The translations under genes were made by a program, and so were the position numbers. A stretch of DNA of 64,000 nt from Dipteris shenzhenensis (taxonomy: Eukaryota; Polypodiophyta; Polypodiopsida; Gleicheniales): the NCBI GenBank assembly GCA_047967505.1, contig CM106539.1. One strand, 5' to 3'. The notes under the pieces were generated by a model. It searched no databases. It was not told where the DNA came from and saw only the letters and a program-made list of their open reading frames with translations. Below are positions 26,181 to 38,756 of the stretch, one piece after another (within the stretch, counting starts at the first letter, position 1; each line of letters begins with the position of its first letter).

Positions 26181-27583
26181 CGGGTGATCTAGCTGAGCGT
26201 GCGTGAATGCTTTGAAGCTCAGCAGCTCTGTGGGAGGAAGGAGAAGCTCTGTGGGAAGCTTTGTGGGTGACTTTACTTGCATCCGAGTGTGCAGAGACCT
26301 TGGAGGAACCTTTGGAAAAGTCACTTTGGCTTTGCAAAGTGGTTTTGAGAGCCTGTTAAGAGCTTTCAAAAAAAAAAGTCGTTTTTTGAGCTTTTCCCTG
26401 TTCCGTTCGATGACAGAGACTCTGTATTGACTTGTGGAGGCAACTATTGCTTGCTTTTGGTGTCCACATTACTTCAGGAGCTTGGAAACACCTTCATTCT
26501 TGAATCTGAGATCATTTCAGTGGATTTCTGACTCACTGTGTCAATTCCTGCGTTTTTTGCCCGGGTGTTGGAACTCAAGTTTGGAGCAACCATTTGCAGA
26601 TCTGTCAGTTCCGGTGGACTCAGGAGGTCCTAAAACTTCTATGTTGCTCATCATTCGCACTTCGGTGGAGTTTACAGATAGCTCTGTTTCCAAAAACGTT
26701 TTTCAGTCCGTGTGTTGGACCCAGTGATTGAGGCCACGGTTTCCAAAACCGTCTGTCCCATTGCGTTCCGGACGCCCAAAAACCCCTACCTGTCAGTTCT
26801 TGCGCGATTCGGTGGAGGATTTTCAGAGTTATAAATCTCTGTGTATTCGATTTCGTCTCTCTGTTATGCATTTTTCATGCTAAGGTTTTGAAACCTTAGA
26901 TTTATGCCACATGGCAGTGGATAAGTGTTGACTCCCATTTCTCATTCATCGGTTGGGATTTTGGAGCTCTGGCAGAAGAGAGATATTTGCAAATTTTCTT
27001 GCTGAGTCCGATTATGCAATGGCGCCCATGTTTTGAAGCATCTCAGGTTCTATTTTCAGTAGCGCTCATTACCGTGGGACTATGATTTCTTGAGCATACC
27101 TTATGCAGATCACTCTGGTTGCATGTGCGCTCATTCGTGGTGTGCATTGGGTTGCAGTGGATGATTTATAGGCCATTTGGATGCATTGCGGTCCTTGTTG
27201 GATGCGCTGATAGGCCCAAATTGCCTTGTGGGATGCTATTTTTATGGACGCTTTGCACATGGATGCTATTTTATGCTGAGGGACAGCTTTGACACATTGC
27301 AGGTGACGCACTGATAGTGCTATGCTCTCTTGGATGAGACATTATTGATGCATATGCCAGTGGACAGTGTTTATGCTTGAGTCATTTGGCACTTATTGGC
27401 ATTTTCTTTTGGGCCAGATTTGCTCATATGGATGCATAGTATATGCACATGAGTCAGATGCTTTGAGTTTTGAGTTTTGGTGATATTTCACTCTATTGTG
27501 GCATACACATTTGGGTGCACCTGGTATTTGGTGTGATTCTCTCTTGCAGGCACTAGCATTTGGGATTTTGCTTTATTTGCATC
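26181..27583 (+). other. Long untranslated leader of copia element
   Basis: About 1.4 kb between the primer site and the gag-pol ATG, well conserved in the relative at 61.2-62.65 kb. Open frames within it lack ATG starts or are broken in the relative, so it is probably non-coding. A CTCTTGCAG sequence at 27541-27549 resembles a splice acceptor just before the ATG. Confidence 0.6.
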
Positions 27584-30500
27584 ATGGCATCCTCTTCCAT
27601 GCCTGAAAAGGAGTTTTTCAGCATTAAAAAGTTTGATGGGACAAACTTTTCTTTGTGGAAAGAACAGATAAGGGATGTGCTTATTCAAAAGAAGCAGATT
27701 AAACCCTTGGCAGGGATTGAAGCTAAGCCTGCAAATATGTCTGAGGATGATTGGAATGAGTTGGATGCATTAGCAAAGTCTACTATTAGACTTCATCTTG
27801 CAGAGTCAGTTTATTTCACAGTAGTAAATGAGCAGACTACGGAAGATTTGTGGAAGAAACTGTGTGCCACTTATGAAAAGGAAACTGCCTCTAATAAAGT
27901 TTACCTCATGAAGAGGTTGTTTGAGCTGCAGATGAAGGAAGGGGTCTCCATTGCTTCTCACTTGAATGAATTCAATATTATTTTCAGCCAGCTTCAGGCT
28001 CAGAAAATGAATTTTGATGCGGAGACTAAGGCAATATTTCTCTTATGTTCATTGCCATCCTCATGGGATACCTTCCGTACAGCTGTCAGTAACTCTGCAC
28101 CTGGTGGAGTACTGAAATTTGATGATGTTGTGGGTAGCTTGTTGGCCGAGGAGATTAGACGGAAGTCTATGGATGGCAACAAGCAGGATGCAGCCTTAAA
28201 TGTGCAAAGGGGCAGATCACAATTCAGGGGGAAGTCCCAAGAAAGGGGGAAGTCTCGTAGTAAATCCAGGGCACGGAACATTGAGTGTTACCATTGTGGC
28301 AAGAAGGGCCATATGAAAAAGGATTGCTACAAGTTGAAAAGAGAGCAAAAGGATAAGAAAAAGAATGCAAATTGGGGTGGAAATCAAAAGGAAGAGAGTC
28401 CAAGGGAGGACAAAGGAAAAGTGAAGATCGAGGAGATCAATGCAGTCACACATGATAGTGACAATGATGTTCTCTTCATGTCTAGTTTATCTGCAGAGTT
28501 GCTTACCACTTCAGATGATGCATATTTCCAGGATTGGATTTTGGATTCTGGTGCTTCATTCCATGTTACTCCCCATAGGGAATGGTTCTCCACTTATGAT
28601 AGTGGAAAGACAGGTTGTGTGCATCTTGGAAATGACTATGCATGTGACATAGTGGGAGCAGGTGACATAAAGTTTTCTTTTGCAAATGGGTCTGCATTTG
28701 TTTTGAAACATGTGAGACATGTGCCTAAGCTGACCAAGAGTCTTATTTCAGTGGGTCAGCTAGATGATGCTGGTTTTCACACCACTTTTGGCTTTCAAAG
28801 TTGGAAAATTCAAAAGGGCTCTATGCTTTTGGCTAGGGGTGCCAAGTGTGGGACTTTGTATCCCTTACATGTATCAGGGGTATTTGATCATGTTGTTGCT
28901 ATAACCGAGCAGCCAAGCACTTCTTTGTGGCATTGCAGGTTGGGGCACATGAGCCAGAATGGAATGAAACTCTTATGCCGTTTGGGTTATGTACCGCATT
29001 TGAGTTTCTCTGATTTTGAATTTTGTGAGCACTGTCTCTATGGGAAGCAGACTAAATCAACCCATAAAAGAAGGGGAAAGAAAGAGTTTGAAATGCTTGA
29101 TTTGGTGCATTCAGACGTATGTGGTCCCATGCCTACACGGTCATTAGGCGGGGCTGAATACTATGTGACATTCATTGATGATGCAACTAGGAAAGTGTGG
29201 GCTTATGCTATAGCTCGAAAGAGTGATGTGTTCCAGGTATTTCAGAAATGGCTGGCCTTGGTTGAGAATCAGTCAGGTAGAACGCTTAAATGCCTACGGA
29301 CTGACAATGGTGGAGAGTATCTCTCTCATGACTTTCAGCATTTCTGTGATACACGTGGGATTAAGAGGGAGCTCACATCCCCTCGTACTCCAGAGCAAAA
29401 TCCAGTTGCAGAAAAGATGAATCGTACCATTCAAGAAAGGTTGCAATGCATGCTTTCCAATGCAAGTCTTTCTGGTGGTTTTTGGGCTGAGGTAATGAAG
29501 ACTGCAGTGCATGTGATCAATAGATCACCTAGTAAGAGTTTGGATGGTGGTATTCCTGAAGAGGCATGGAGTGGCAAGAAGCCCTCTTACTCTCATTTGC
29601 GTATATTTGGGTGTGAGGCATATGCACATGTGCCAAAAGAGCTTCGAAAGAAGCTAGATCCTAAGTCTAGGAAATGCATCTTTCTAGGTTATGGTGAAAG
29701 TGGAGAGATGGGCTATCGTCTCTGGGATCCAGAAGCAAAGAAGATCATACGCAGCCATGATGTGGTCTTCAATGAGAAGAAGATGCATAAGGCACCCATG
29801 AGGGATGTGGAAATGAGGAGAATCACTTTCCAGGATGTGAATCCACCTGCCTATGTTGATAGACAGCAAGCTGTCCATGCACCAAATGTGCAAGAAATGG
29901 TACAACCAAGTACTCCCACAGGTATACAATCAAGGGTAGATGATGGATCATCTATTGGTGGAAATGATGAGCCAAATGTGGCTGATATGCAAGTGGGACA
30001 GCAAGCTGAAATGCCATTGAGAAGATCATCTAGAGTGTCTAGACCGCCTGATAGGTTTGTTCCAGGGGTAGACTATGTGATGCTTACTGATTGCGGGGAG
30101 CCTTCTTGCTATAGAGAGGCTATGATGCATGAGGATCAACGCAAGTGGGAGTATGCTATGCAATCAGAGATGAGTTCACTTATGAAGAATAAGACTTGGG
30201 ACTTGGTTTCTTTGCCACATGGAAAGAAAGCATTGCCATGTAAATGGGTCTATAAAATGAAGGTCACAGGTGATGATGTGCCTAGATACAAGGCCCGTTT
30301 GGTTGCTAAAGGGTTCAAGCAAGAGAAGGGTGTGGACTTTGATGAGATATTCTCTCCGGTTGTGAAGATGACCACACTTAGATGCATGCTTGGACTAGTG
30401 GCAGTAGAGGATATGGAGCTTATGCAGATGGATGTCAAGACAGCTTTCTTGCATGGGGATTTGCATGAGGAAATTTACATAATGCAGCCGGAAGGCTTTG

Positions 30501-31648
30501 AAGAAAAGGGCAAAGAACATTTAGTTTGCAAGCTGAAAAAGAGTCTCTATGGTCTTAAGCAAGCACCTAGAGAATGGTATCAGAAGTTTGATGCTTTCAT
30601 TCGGTCCCAGGGTTTTAGAAGGAGTGAAATTGATCACTGCCTCTACACTAAAAGGGCTAAGGATAATAGCCTGATAATCTTGGCACTATATGTGGATGAT
30701 ATGCTATTGGCTAGCAAGAATACTTATGAGCTAGATGCATTAAAGGCCAAGTTGCATGAGGCCTTTGATATGAAGGATTTGGGATTTGCAGGTCATATTC
30801 TTGGTATGCGCATCACGCGTGATCGGAGTAGGAAACTCCTTTGGCTTTCACAACAAGAGTATGTTACAAAAGTATTACAGCGTTTCAATATGGAGGGGGG
30901 GAAGGCAGTGAGTACTCCATTGCCTCCATATGTGAAACTGAGTCATACAGATAGTCCCAAATCAGATGAGGAAAGGGCCATGATGGCCAAGGTTCCTTAT
31001 GCATCAGCAGTTGGGAGTCTTATGTATGCTATGATAGCTACTAGACCAGACATTGCATTTGCAGTGGGAGTTGTTAGCCGGTATATGGCTAATCCAGGAA
31101 AGAGGCATTGGGAGGCAGTTAAGTGCATCATGAGGTACATGAAGGGTACCAAGGAGATGTGCATTTGCTTTGGTAAAGGAGACATGCGTGTACTTGGGTA
31201 CACAGATTTAGACTATGCAGGGCATGTGGATAGTAGGAGATCCACTTCTGGTTATGTGTTCACCTTTGCAGGTGGTGCAGTGTCGTGGATGTCTCGTGCA
31301 CAGAAGTGCGTGGCTTTGTCTACCACAGAGGCTGAGTATGTTGCAGCCACAGAGGGTTGCAAGGAGGCTATATGGCTTGATCGGCTAGTGGGAGATTTGG
31401 GGATTCATACAGGTGTACCGACATTGCATAGTGATTCCATGAGTGCTATTCAGCTAGCACGGAATCCAGTCTTTCATGCAAAGACCAAACACATTGAGGT
31501 CAGGTACCATTTCATCAGGGAGGTACTTGAGGACAAGCGCATAGAGCTTGTCAAGGTTCATACAGATGATAACCCTGCAGATATGCTGACGAAGAGTCTA
31601 CCTAGTCAGCGGTTTGAGTATTGTCGTGTATTGATGGGCATTGGATAG
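27584..31648 (+). CDS. Copia gag-pol polyprotein, 1354 aa
   Basis: A single frame encodes gag, protease, integrase, reverse transcriptase and RNase H, the Ty1/copia order. ATG 27584 (MASSSMPEKEFF) is the likely start. Gag (UBN2) begins FDGTNFSLWKEQIRDV, and a zinc knuckle CYHCGKKGHMKKDC lies near residue 235. The protease site is DSGAS (D321), followed by the GAG_pre-integrs region (WHCRLGHM...CEHCLYGKQ). Integrase has D511 (HSDVCGP), D574 (RTDNGGEY) and E610 (VAEKMNRT), spaced as DD35E. RVT_2 has D950 (MDVKTAFLHGDL) and the catalytic box YVDD near 1036-1039. RNase H has YTDLDYAGHVDSRRSTSGY near 1206, then TEAEY, HSDSMSAIQLA and the TKHIEVRYHF segment. All catalytic residues are present. The polyprotein would be cut by its own protease inside the particle. 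Gag must be produced in excess of pol by an unknown means. Confidence 0.96.
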   Translation: MASSSMPEKEFFSIKKFDGTNFSLWKEQIRDVLIQKKQIKPLAGIEAKPANMSEDDWNELDALAKSTIRLHLAESVYFTVVNEQTTEDLWKKLCATYEKETASNKVYLMKRLFELQMKEGVSIASHLNEFNIIFSQLQAQKMNFDAETKAIFLLCSLPSSWDTFRTAVSNSAPGGVLKFDDVVGSLLAEEIRRKSMDGNKQDAALNVQRGRSQFRGKSQERGKSRSKSRARNIECYHCGKKGHMKKDCYKLKREQKDKKKNANWGGNQKEESPREDKGKVKIEEINAVTHDSDNDVLFMSSLSAELLTTSDDAYFQDWILDSGASFHVTPHREWFSTYDSGKTGCVHLGNDYACDIVGAGDIKFSFANGSAFVLKHVRHVPKLTKSLISVGQLDDAGFHTTFGFQSWKIQKGSMLLARGAKCGTLYPLHVSGVFDHVVAITEQPSTSLWHCRLGHMSQNGMKLLCRLGYVPHLSFSDFEFCEHCLYGKQTKSTHKRRGKKEFEMLDLVHSDVCGPMPTRSLGGAEYYVTFIDDATRKVWAYAIARKSDVFQVFQKWLALVENQSGRTLKCLRTDNGGEYLSHDFQHFCDTRGIKRELTSPRTPEQNPVAEKMNRTIQERLQCMLSNASLSGGFWAEVMKTAVHVINRSPSKSLDGGIPEEAWSGKKPSYSHLRIFGCEAYAHVPKELRKKLDPKSRKCIFLGYGESGEMGYRLWDPEAKKIIRSHDVVFNEKKMHKAPMRDVEMRRITFQDVNPPAYVDRQQAVHAPNVQEMVQPSTPTGIQSRVDDGSSIGGNDEPNVADMQVGQQAEMPLRRSSRVSRPPDRFVPGVDYVMLTDCGEPSCYREAMMHEDQRKWEYAMQSEMSSLMKNKTWDLVSLPHGKKALPCKWVYKMKVTGDDVPRYKARLVAKGFKQEKGVDFDEIFSPVVKMTTLRCMLGLVAVEDMELMQMDVKTAFLHGDLHEEIYIMQPEGFEEKGKEHLVCKLKKSLYGLKQAPREWYQKFDAFIRSQGFRRSEIDHCLYTKRAKDNSLIILALYVDDMLLASKNTYELDALKAKLHEAFDMKDLGFAGHILGMRITRDRSRKLLWLSQQEYVTKVLQRFNMEGGKAVSTPLPPYVKLSHTDSPKSDEERAMMAKVPYASAVGSLMYAMIATRPDIAFAVGVVSRYMANPGKRHWEAVKCIMRYMKGTKEMCICFGKGDMRVLGYTDLDYAGHVDSRRSTSGYVFTFAGGAVSWMSRAQKCVALSTTEAEYVAATEGCKEAIWLDRLVGDLGIHTGVPTLHSDSMSAIQLARNPVFHAKTKHIEVRYHFIREVLEDKRIELVKVHTDDNPADMLTKSLPSQRFEYCRVLMGIG

Positions 31649-31689
31649 TATGCTCACTGGTTGTTCTCCCTTAAAGGCACATTGTCCTT

Positions 31690-31701
31690 TAAGTGGGAGG
31701 T
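31690..31701 (+). promoter_or_regulatory. Polypurine tract of copia element
   Basis: TAAGTGGGAGGT directly precedes the 3' LTR and would prime plus-strand DNA synthesis. Confidence 0.8.
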
Positions 31702-31871
31702 TGTGGGGGTTAAAGGTCACTGTGCTTTAACCCCAGTTATGTACAATACTCAAACACATATATAAATGAATAAAAAAGAAGATTAGGGTGGTTCTGCACC
31801 CACCAAACTTGTGTGGCTCTCTGTCTCTCTCTCTCCTTCTTCCTTTCTTGCTTCCGTTGAGAGCACTCTCA
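31702..31871 (+). repeat. 3' LTR of intact copia element
   Basis: It is identical to the 5' LTR except for one C-to-T difference in the first 30 bases. Confidence 0.95.
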
Positions 31872-31876
31872 CCATT

Positions 31877-34800
31877 CTCTATTTATTAGACCTTAATTTC
31901 GTACACACTTCATTGTGTTTCTTTAAGTAAGTGGAATGGATGTCATATTCAATTCGAGCATGGAGATGTATTGTATGTTCATCAAGGGAAGTCATGGCCT
32001 CTACTATGATACACTTGACTAGTCCAAAATGTTGTATGTCACTTTAGAAGTCTTGTTGAACTATATTGAACAACATATGCTATGTGGGACTAAGGTTGGA
32101 CATATCCAAATTAAGCTATAATGAGTACACAACGTTTGGCTTGAAATTTTAGAGTTGGAGACATAGTTTGACTTTCATTTGATGATCAATTGTGGCAAAA
32201 GGTACATTCCTAGTATTTGAACAAGTGGGGCAACTTCTCCTTGCCAAGATAAAACTTAATAAGGGTCCATAAGGTTGGTATCCTAAGGGAAGACCTACCT
32301 CGTGATCTTGATATTGAGGGAATTCCTTGAGGAGCAATCTAAATATCATGTGCATGTGTAAAGATGAACTAAAACTTAGAGAGTGCTAAAATAGAAATTG
32401 GTATTCCCACACCCCCACCCTAAACCTAAATGGTCATGTGAAAGATGTATTTATTCTTTCTTTTCAACTATTACTAGTGTACAATTAGTTACTGTGCGTG
32501 CTCTGCTAGATGTGCTTCCTCTCCTTCATCTCCACTCTCTCTTCTCTCCTCTCTCCTCCATATACACTCTCTTCTCTCCTGCCTTCTACTTTGTCATTGC
32601 CCACCTTCTTTCTTTTCTCTTGATCTTCTATTGCTATTCAATTTAAGATGATTAATCCTATTGCTAACAAGGCTTGCAAGATTGTAACGTCAAACATTTT
32701 GACTTTGAGTTGTTTTGATTCGTTACCCTAAGTGGTGTTTCCATTGATTATGAGTTTTAAAGTTGTTTATTGTTTCCAAATCTTCATCAAGTTCTTGATA
32801 TCACTTTGGGAGTCACCTTCCATTGGCTTTAAATAGTTGGCTTTAGATCTTTTAGTATTCGAAAACCAGGTCTACGTGAAGTGTATTGCAAAGGGGGGTA
32901 ACAAAGTCAGAATACTATAGGCATCCTATTTTCAGTATGAAATGCATAGGAAAGCTATGTTTTTGAGCAGCCGAGGAAGGTTATGAGTTCCTTGGAATAG
33001 GAAGAAGGGTGGTGCTCCTACATTGCGTGAGACTGGATTCTTCCTTGGGTATGAGAGCCTCCTTTGATCATTGTTCTTGTTTGCAAAAGCAAAAATTAAT
33101 AGTGTACATGATCGTTGTAAGATGTGTTAAGAGTGTGTTAATGAAATATACAAGTTATTGGCCCTTTTTTAGTGTTCGATGTATGTTTGTGTAATATAGG
33201 ACTATCATAAAGGTCATCCATAGTCCTATGGTTTCTCTCATCAATGGGGGCAAATGACTACATCCAAATCTTTACCCCACCAATTACCCTCATAGACAAT
33301 TAAAGCCCCCCTAAGGCCCCCCCAACCTATCCATTGACACACAATTTCAAAGCTAAAACTAAACTAGCAATAAGATTTGAGCTCAAAGGGAAATCTGAAA
33401 ATAGGTGATCATACCAAAGGATTCCATTTTGCGATGCCACCCTCCCACGAGCCTCTACCCTGCCCATCCTCAATGAACCACTTCACAACCTTGATCTCAA
33501 CAAGGACAAGAATGCAAAAACAATGCAGCCCAATTAATGACACCCATGTTAGGCAAGCCAAGAACTCCTTGTGAATTTGTTAAGCAAGCCAAGGACTCTT
33601 TGCAAATTGGAAGCTTTAAGGGCCTCCTAAGCAATGTAATGCATTTTCTTCCTTCCCCCTTCTTCTACCCACAAGAAGGCCCTAAGCAACCTCTAAGCAA
33701 CCTTACAATTTCCAAGTAGTGACTGCATCTAAAGTTCCATACTATCTCAACATAAGTCATGGATGTAGACAAGATGTGTTGAACAATTAACACTTAAGGA
33801 TTCCCATCCAAGGCTTAATCCTCCATCCTAGTTTTATGAAGCTTCAATTTGATATTTTATTTAAACCTGTCAAATATAACTTAGCTACCCACACTCCAAC
33901 GGACTCACTGGCAGCTGCCATTGACTACGCCTCAAAGAGTTTTCACCGGTAGTCCAACCTCCAACATAGTGGGATGGCAGCGCCTCCATCTGACCCTCAA
34001 AAGCGACTTAGCAACCAGCCCAGCAAATGAGCTCCAAAGCTGACATGCAATGCCCGCAGCCACAGGCAACTCCAAAACAACAAGCTCCGTGCATGGCTCT
34101 ATCACTGCGACACCAACACTTGGGTTCCATGAGCATCAACGACAAATGACTATTCGAAAGGCAATGGAATCTGCACTTGGGAATGGAATCTTTTTAGATT
34201 CCATGTGTGTGTGTGTGTCTATGTAATTCCACACAAAAAAAGTGTGTGTGTGTGTGTGTGTTCATCCTATCAAACATCTATCCTACTATACTACTGGACC
34301 AGTTTCCAATATCAAAGTAAACCACTTGCAAACGTCTGCTATTGCCCTTTTCAAACACCTAGCTACCAATATTGTGAAGCTAAAAAAATTATCTTAAAAA
34401 CTTTCACCAAGATTTTATAGTAATACATAAGCATAGCTTTGATAAAAACATCCCTGCTCCAAAGCCTTTGATTGCATCCTCTAGCTTGCCTTGTGCCTTC
34501 CTTGGACTTATGCTTTCTTCTCAGCTCCTCCCTTCAAGTGTGTATGATCAACATAATGCCTAAAGGACCCTTCATTAAATGGCAATTGAAGAAAAAAGTA
34601 GGACCAAGCTACGACCATTGAAGTATGGGAAGATGTTATGCATGATTGGCATATGTGGGTTGTGGAATGCCCATAAATGAGGAAGATTTGTATGCTTTGT
34701 TTAGCTTGGCTACATTATCTTTTTGTAATTATATAAATACCAGTGTGTGACGAAAAATGTAAATACGGGGTGTTGTACATAAGATGTGCTTGGAGTGACC

Positions 34801-37800
34801 AGGGAGCTGTATAGTGTGCGATGGGTGTGGTTTTTTACAGTGTGGGTTCACTAGACATCCCAGAGCATGGTATCTAGTGTATGACAGTGTTTTATTGCGG
34901 GATAACATGTGCTCTTTGTGATTGTCGCAAGTCATATGTGCATAAAAGTATGAGCATTTTATTGATGAAGAAGAAATACTAGAACCTGAATGCATTATTG
35001 ATCATCAACAAACCTCGACCCGAAAAGGAAATGTCTATACTAAATATTTTAGAATCATCTGAGAAATGATGCTCAGTGGATGCCTGAGCGGTTCTTTCAA
35101 ACTTTTCTAGACCTCATCAGTTCCTATAATCAAACATGCAACTGAGGTCAATTGCAATCCAAGCAAGAGGGATGTTACAAAAATTATATCTTGCTTTAGA
35201 CATTATTATTCTAGTCAAGTGTGACTATGGCAAAGTACTCCATAGGAGCGCATCAGATGCGGCGAGGTCCTAAATGTGGATACTTTGTGTGGTTAATTAG
35301 GGGCGCATGACTAGCTTGTGTTTTGCCATGCGAGATGGTTGGTATTGTGGGTGATTCCATGTTAATACTAATGTCGCTAGTGTTATTGGTGTTGTGCTTG
35401 ATTATTGTACTTCGAGCGTGGTTATGTTGGGATCGATTGATTCGGTGATTCGTTCAATCGATTGTTAATAACTAATGTAATTGGTGGCTTGAGTACATGT
35501 GATGGAACTCACTACGAGGATTGGAGTTAGTGCGAGGGTATCGATCAAGGTTTCGCACAGTGCATCTTTTATGGCCATGGGCTAATTTTGTATTTCTTTA
35601 TTATTGCAAGTTTGAGCAATATTATTTGGAGAGGACATAACTCAATTTTGGGCCCAAAGAGGCTATGTAAAGCAAATCCCTTATTTTGGAAGAGACGGAG
35701 AATTTTGGCTCCTTGTGCTTTTATGAAATATCATAAATACTCTAGATGAGGAAGTGTGAGCCATTCATGTAGGGGGGGAGATTGTACCCAATCTATTGTC
35801 GCTTTGGTGGTGTGATTTGTGTTCCGACATTGCTAGGCATGCATGATTAGGTTTGCAAAGCATTGTGCATGAGAGGCGGAATGTGAGCACGACACAGAAG
35901 TCAACATTACAATGTGAGCTGATACTCCAAGACTATATTCATCACATTATTAGAAGTATTCACAAGGAGAACAACAATAGGCAGTGTTGAGTCATAGCTT
36001 TGGTTTTCATGTTCATTGCCATTATTTTCACTTTTTCAGATCATTTTTTGCTTCAGCATTGCATCAATGAATCGCAGGGGTGGGCCTACTAGATGCCTTT
36101 CCCTAGGATAATATTTAGATCTATTTGGCATAGCAACAAAGAATTAAGGGGACACGCTTGGTCATTATGTAAAGTTTCGAGCCTTTTGGAATACTTAGCA
36201 AAAGAAAGCTTGAATTGATCGTAAGATCTTCAGAGACAATTCCGCACTACTGTAAATGCCAATTTATCCATGATATCGCCCCCTATGTCCACTTGCACAT
36301 AAAACTTGGATAGTAACATTCCAAGCTGTAGCTTCATTGTCCCAAAAAATCCCAAAAGTATGCACGTCCACTTAAGCATGCAAAAGTCAAGCAAGTTGTG
36401 ATATGTAGCTTCAATGCTAGGATAAAATTGTTTGCACTCTATAGAAATGATTAAATCAAAGGAGAAATTTATTTGTGGTGTGTGCCACATTCGTCAATTC
36501 ACATGTTATATGATGGATAAAATTTGACATTAGATAATTGGCATGATTTGGATCCCACAATTCCACCAATGGAAAAGTGTGCATGCTAGGATATCTATAG
36601 TGGAGACTGAGCAACTATTCAGGAATGGAAGAACAACAACAAGAAGAAGCTCCCATGAGGTGTAGGAGATGATGATGGTGAAAGGAGAAAGTGAAGACAT
36701 CTAATTTGGACAAGCCCGAACAGGCATCTCCTGATGTTGATGGAAAGATGGCATGCTAGATGATACACTTGCCAAGTTGCCAAGTGCCAAACATCTTGAC
36801 ACACTCCTTGTTCACCACACTTGTCTTTTAGGCATCTATGTCATATAGGCAAGAGAGATAGAGAGTGTCTTTGCATCTATTTTCCCTATTCTAACAAGCT
36901 CTCAATATTTGGAATGCCTCTCGAACGTCTTCTCCCTATGATTTGGTAGCACCTGCGAATGACACCATGAGTGAGTGGGCAATGGCATAGCTGCCTTCAT
37001 GTTTTTAGATATTATTAATGTGTTCTTAATAACCACCCAAATCACCTCCCTACTTTGCAAATAGACTGGAAGATGATAACACATACCAATTTGGGGGCAT
37101 ACTCATAGGCTTAACCTCTTGAACAATATCACTGCTTCTTCTTGCTTTTCTTTCTGATTCCCAAAACTTTTATCCTACCTCGATTTGAGTCCAATCATAA
37201 AAGATATCTAATCTGCACATAGCCTTGGGAAAGCAACTATGTTGGCAAGTGAATCCAAGGCTAAATTCTTCATATATTAGGGGATTCTAGAGGAAACAAA
37301 ACCAAGTCGACAGTGCATCATTTGTTCCCTCTTCTTCTTCCTTTCCCATTTCCTTTTCTTTTTCTTGACTTCCTCCCCGGTTTCCTTTAAATGTCCTTCA
37401 TGCTCACAATTTTTACCCTTGGTGACTTATGCAGATCCAACATTCTGCTCTAAAAATACAATTTGGACATTGATAGCATGCCAATATGAGGGAGTGGCAT
37501 GACAGTCTGAGGGAGTGGCAACTTGGCCTCAACTTGGCCTCAACTTGGCAAGAGGTTCTCAAGGCCTTGACGAGCACTTCGATGGTGATACCAAAGTTGA
37601 GAAATAAAATGTAAGCATCCACCTAGCTTGGATTAGTAGAATTGAAGTTAACAACACCATGCCATGATGATGATGTTGCTAGAATTCATCAGGTAGTGCA
37701 TCATGCCTTTGTACATCACTTTGCCAATACTTAAAAATCATAAATGAGAAGCTAGTTGTGGACAAGGCATTTCCATTATTGTTCTTTATCATAAGGATGC

Positions 37801-38750
37801 TACAAACAGATTGAATCAAGTCTTCAACTTTTAACCTGATGAGTGATATGTGCTATCAATGAATTGTGTAACTTCTGTATAGTTTAAGAAATGGAGAAGG
37901 GTGTGGAAAGATGGAGGATCTACAAAGGAAGAAAGTTATTTAAATCCAAATACTACATGTACCATTCAGTCTTGAGCAAGGTCACCAAGGACCTTGAACT
38001 AGAAAGGATTCAAACAAGTTTACAAGCCAAGAGTGTAAGCAAGAAATGGAGTGGAAATCCTCAAATTGTGAATATTTTAAATTGTGAGGGGGGTGATATC
38101 CTCCCCTCTGTTGATTTTTCCTCCTGTAGCTTGCGTAGATCAATGTAACGGAGGAGTGAATGGTTGTACGTGAGCCTAGCACTCTATATGTGTTGGAGGG
38201 GTGCAGTCATACACCTTGCTTTACATTTTCTTATCGATTTGAGAGAGATTTGGCCGAACCTTGATTTAAAAGGTGCAGGCAGAAGGCACATATGTGGAGA
38301 AAAAGGCTTTTCCTTGGATATACCTCCATTGGCTTTGATTACACTTCAATATAGATCGCCTTGGCTATCCCCCTTTTCCTTCTTTTCATCATCTCAAGCT
38401 TACTAATGCTTCTTTGTACATGTAAATCATCTTGGGCTTACCAACTCTTCTATGCAAACTGAGTGCAAACTTAGCTCATTGCATATAGATTTATTGTAGA
38501 GAAGTTGTCTCTCAGCAATATTTGAATTGCAAACGTCTTCTATTTCTGCATGGTCTCCTTCACACTTCGCAGTTTCGCCAACCTTAATCAAATCGGTGTG
38601 AAACATAACTATATACGATAGAACTTTGATGCTCTGATTGCAATGTGGAAATATTAGCTACTGTTGACATATGACAAGTTCCTCTCCTCCCAAGCTACCA
38701 CGTGTCCTCCTCCCCCCCCCTTGTCCATGGTTAATAGGTAAGAGATATGA
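31877..38750. other. Long stretch without recognised genes
   Basis: About 6.9 kb of AT-rich DNA. Open frames are short and resemble no family I know. (TG)n runs occur at about 34203-34220 and 34243-34262. A purine tract followed by TTGTACCC (about 35771-35788) resembles a retroelement polypurine tract next to an LTR, but no partner repeat was found. Old, unrecognisable transposon remains are likely. Confidence 0.45.
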
Positions 38751-38756
38751 GCATCA

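Larger units (their letters stand above)
25996..31871 (+). mobile_element. Full-length, apparently intact Ty1/copia retrotransposon
   Basis: The element is 5,876 bp long. LTRs of 170 bp (25996-26165, 31702-31871) differ at a single base (C at about 26020, T in the other copy). The flanks are CCATT at 25991-25995 and CCATT at 31872-31876. It has a tRNA-Met primer site, a ~1.4-kb leader, one uninterrupted gag-pol frame and a polypurine tract. Nearly identical LTRs and intact coding make it the youngest insertion in the window and a candidate for autonomous movement. Two decayed relatives lie at 55.0-57.5 and 61.0-63.05 kb. Confidence 0.96.

Noticed and set aside
26434-26727. Possible protein-coding frame in the intact copia leader
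   Set aside because: It has no ATG (it begins GTG), and the relative at 61.4 kb carries a stop at the same place.
27560-27583. Eight-codon N-terminal extension of the copia gag-pol
   Set aside because: The extension begins with TTG; the first ATG, at 27584, matches the start used in the copy at 62651.
28000-28593. Minus-strand open frames inside gag-pol
   Set aside because: They are shadows of the 1354-codon plus-strand frame and carry no motif.
35771-35800. Retroelement polypurine tract and LTR start
   Set aside because: A G-rich tract followed by TTGTACCC looks suggestive, but no second LTR, primer site or coding relic was found nearby.
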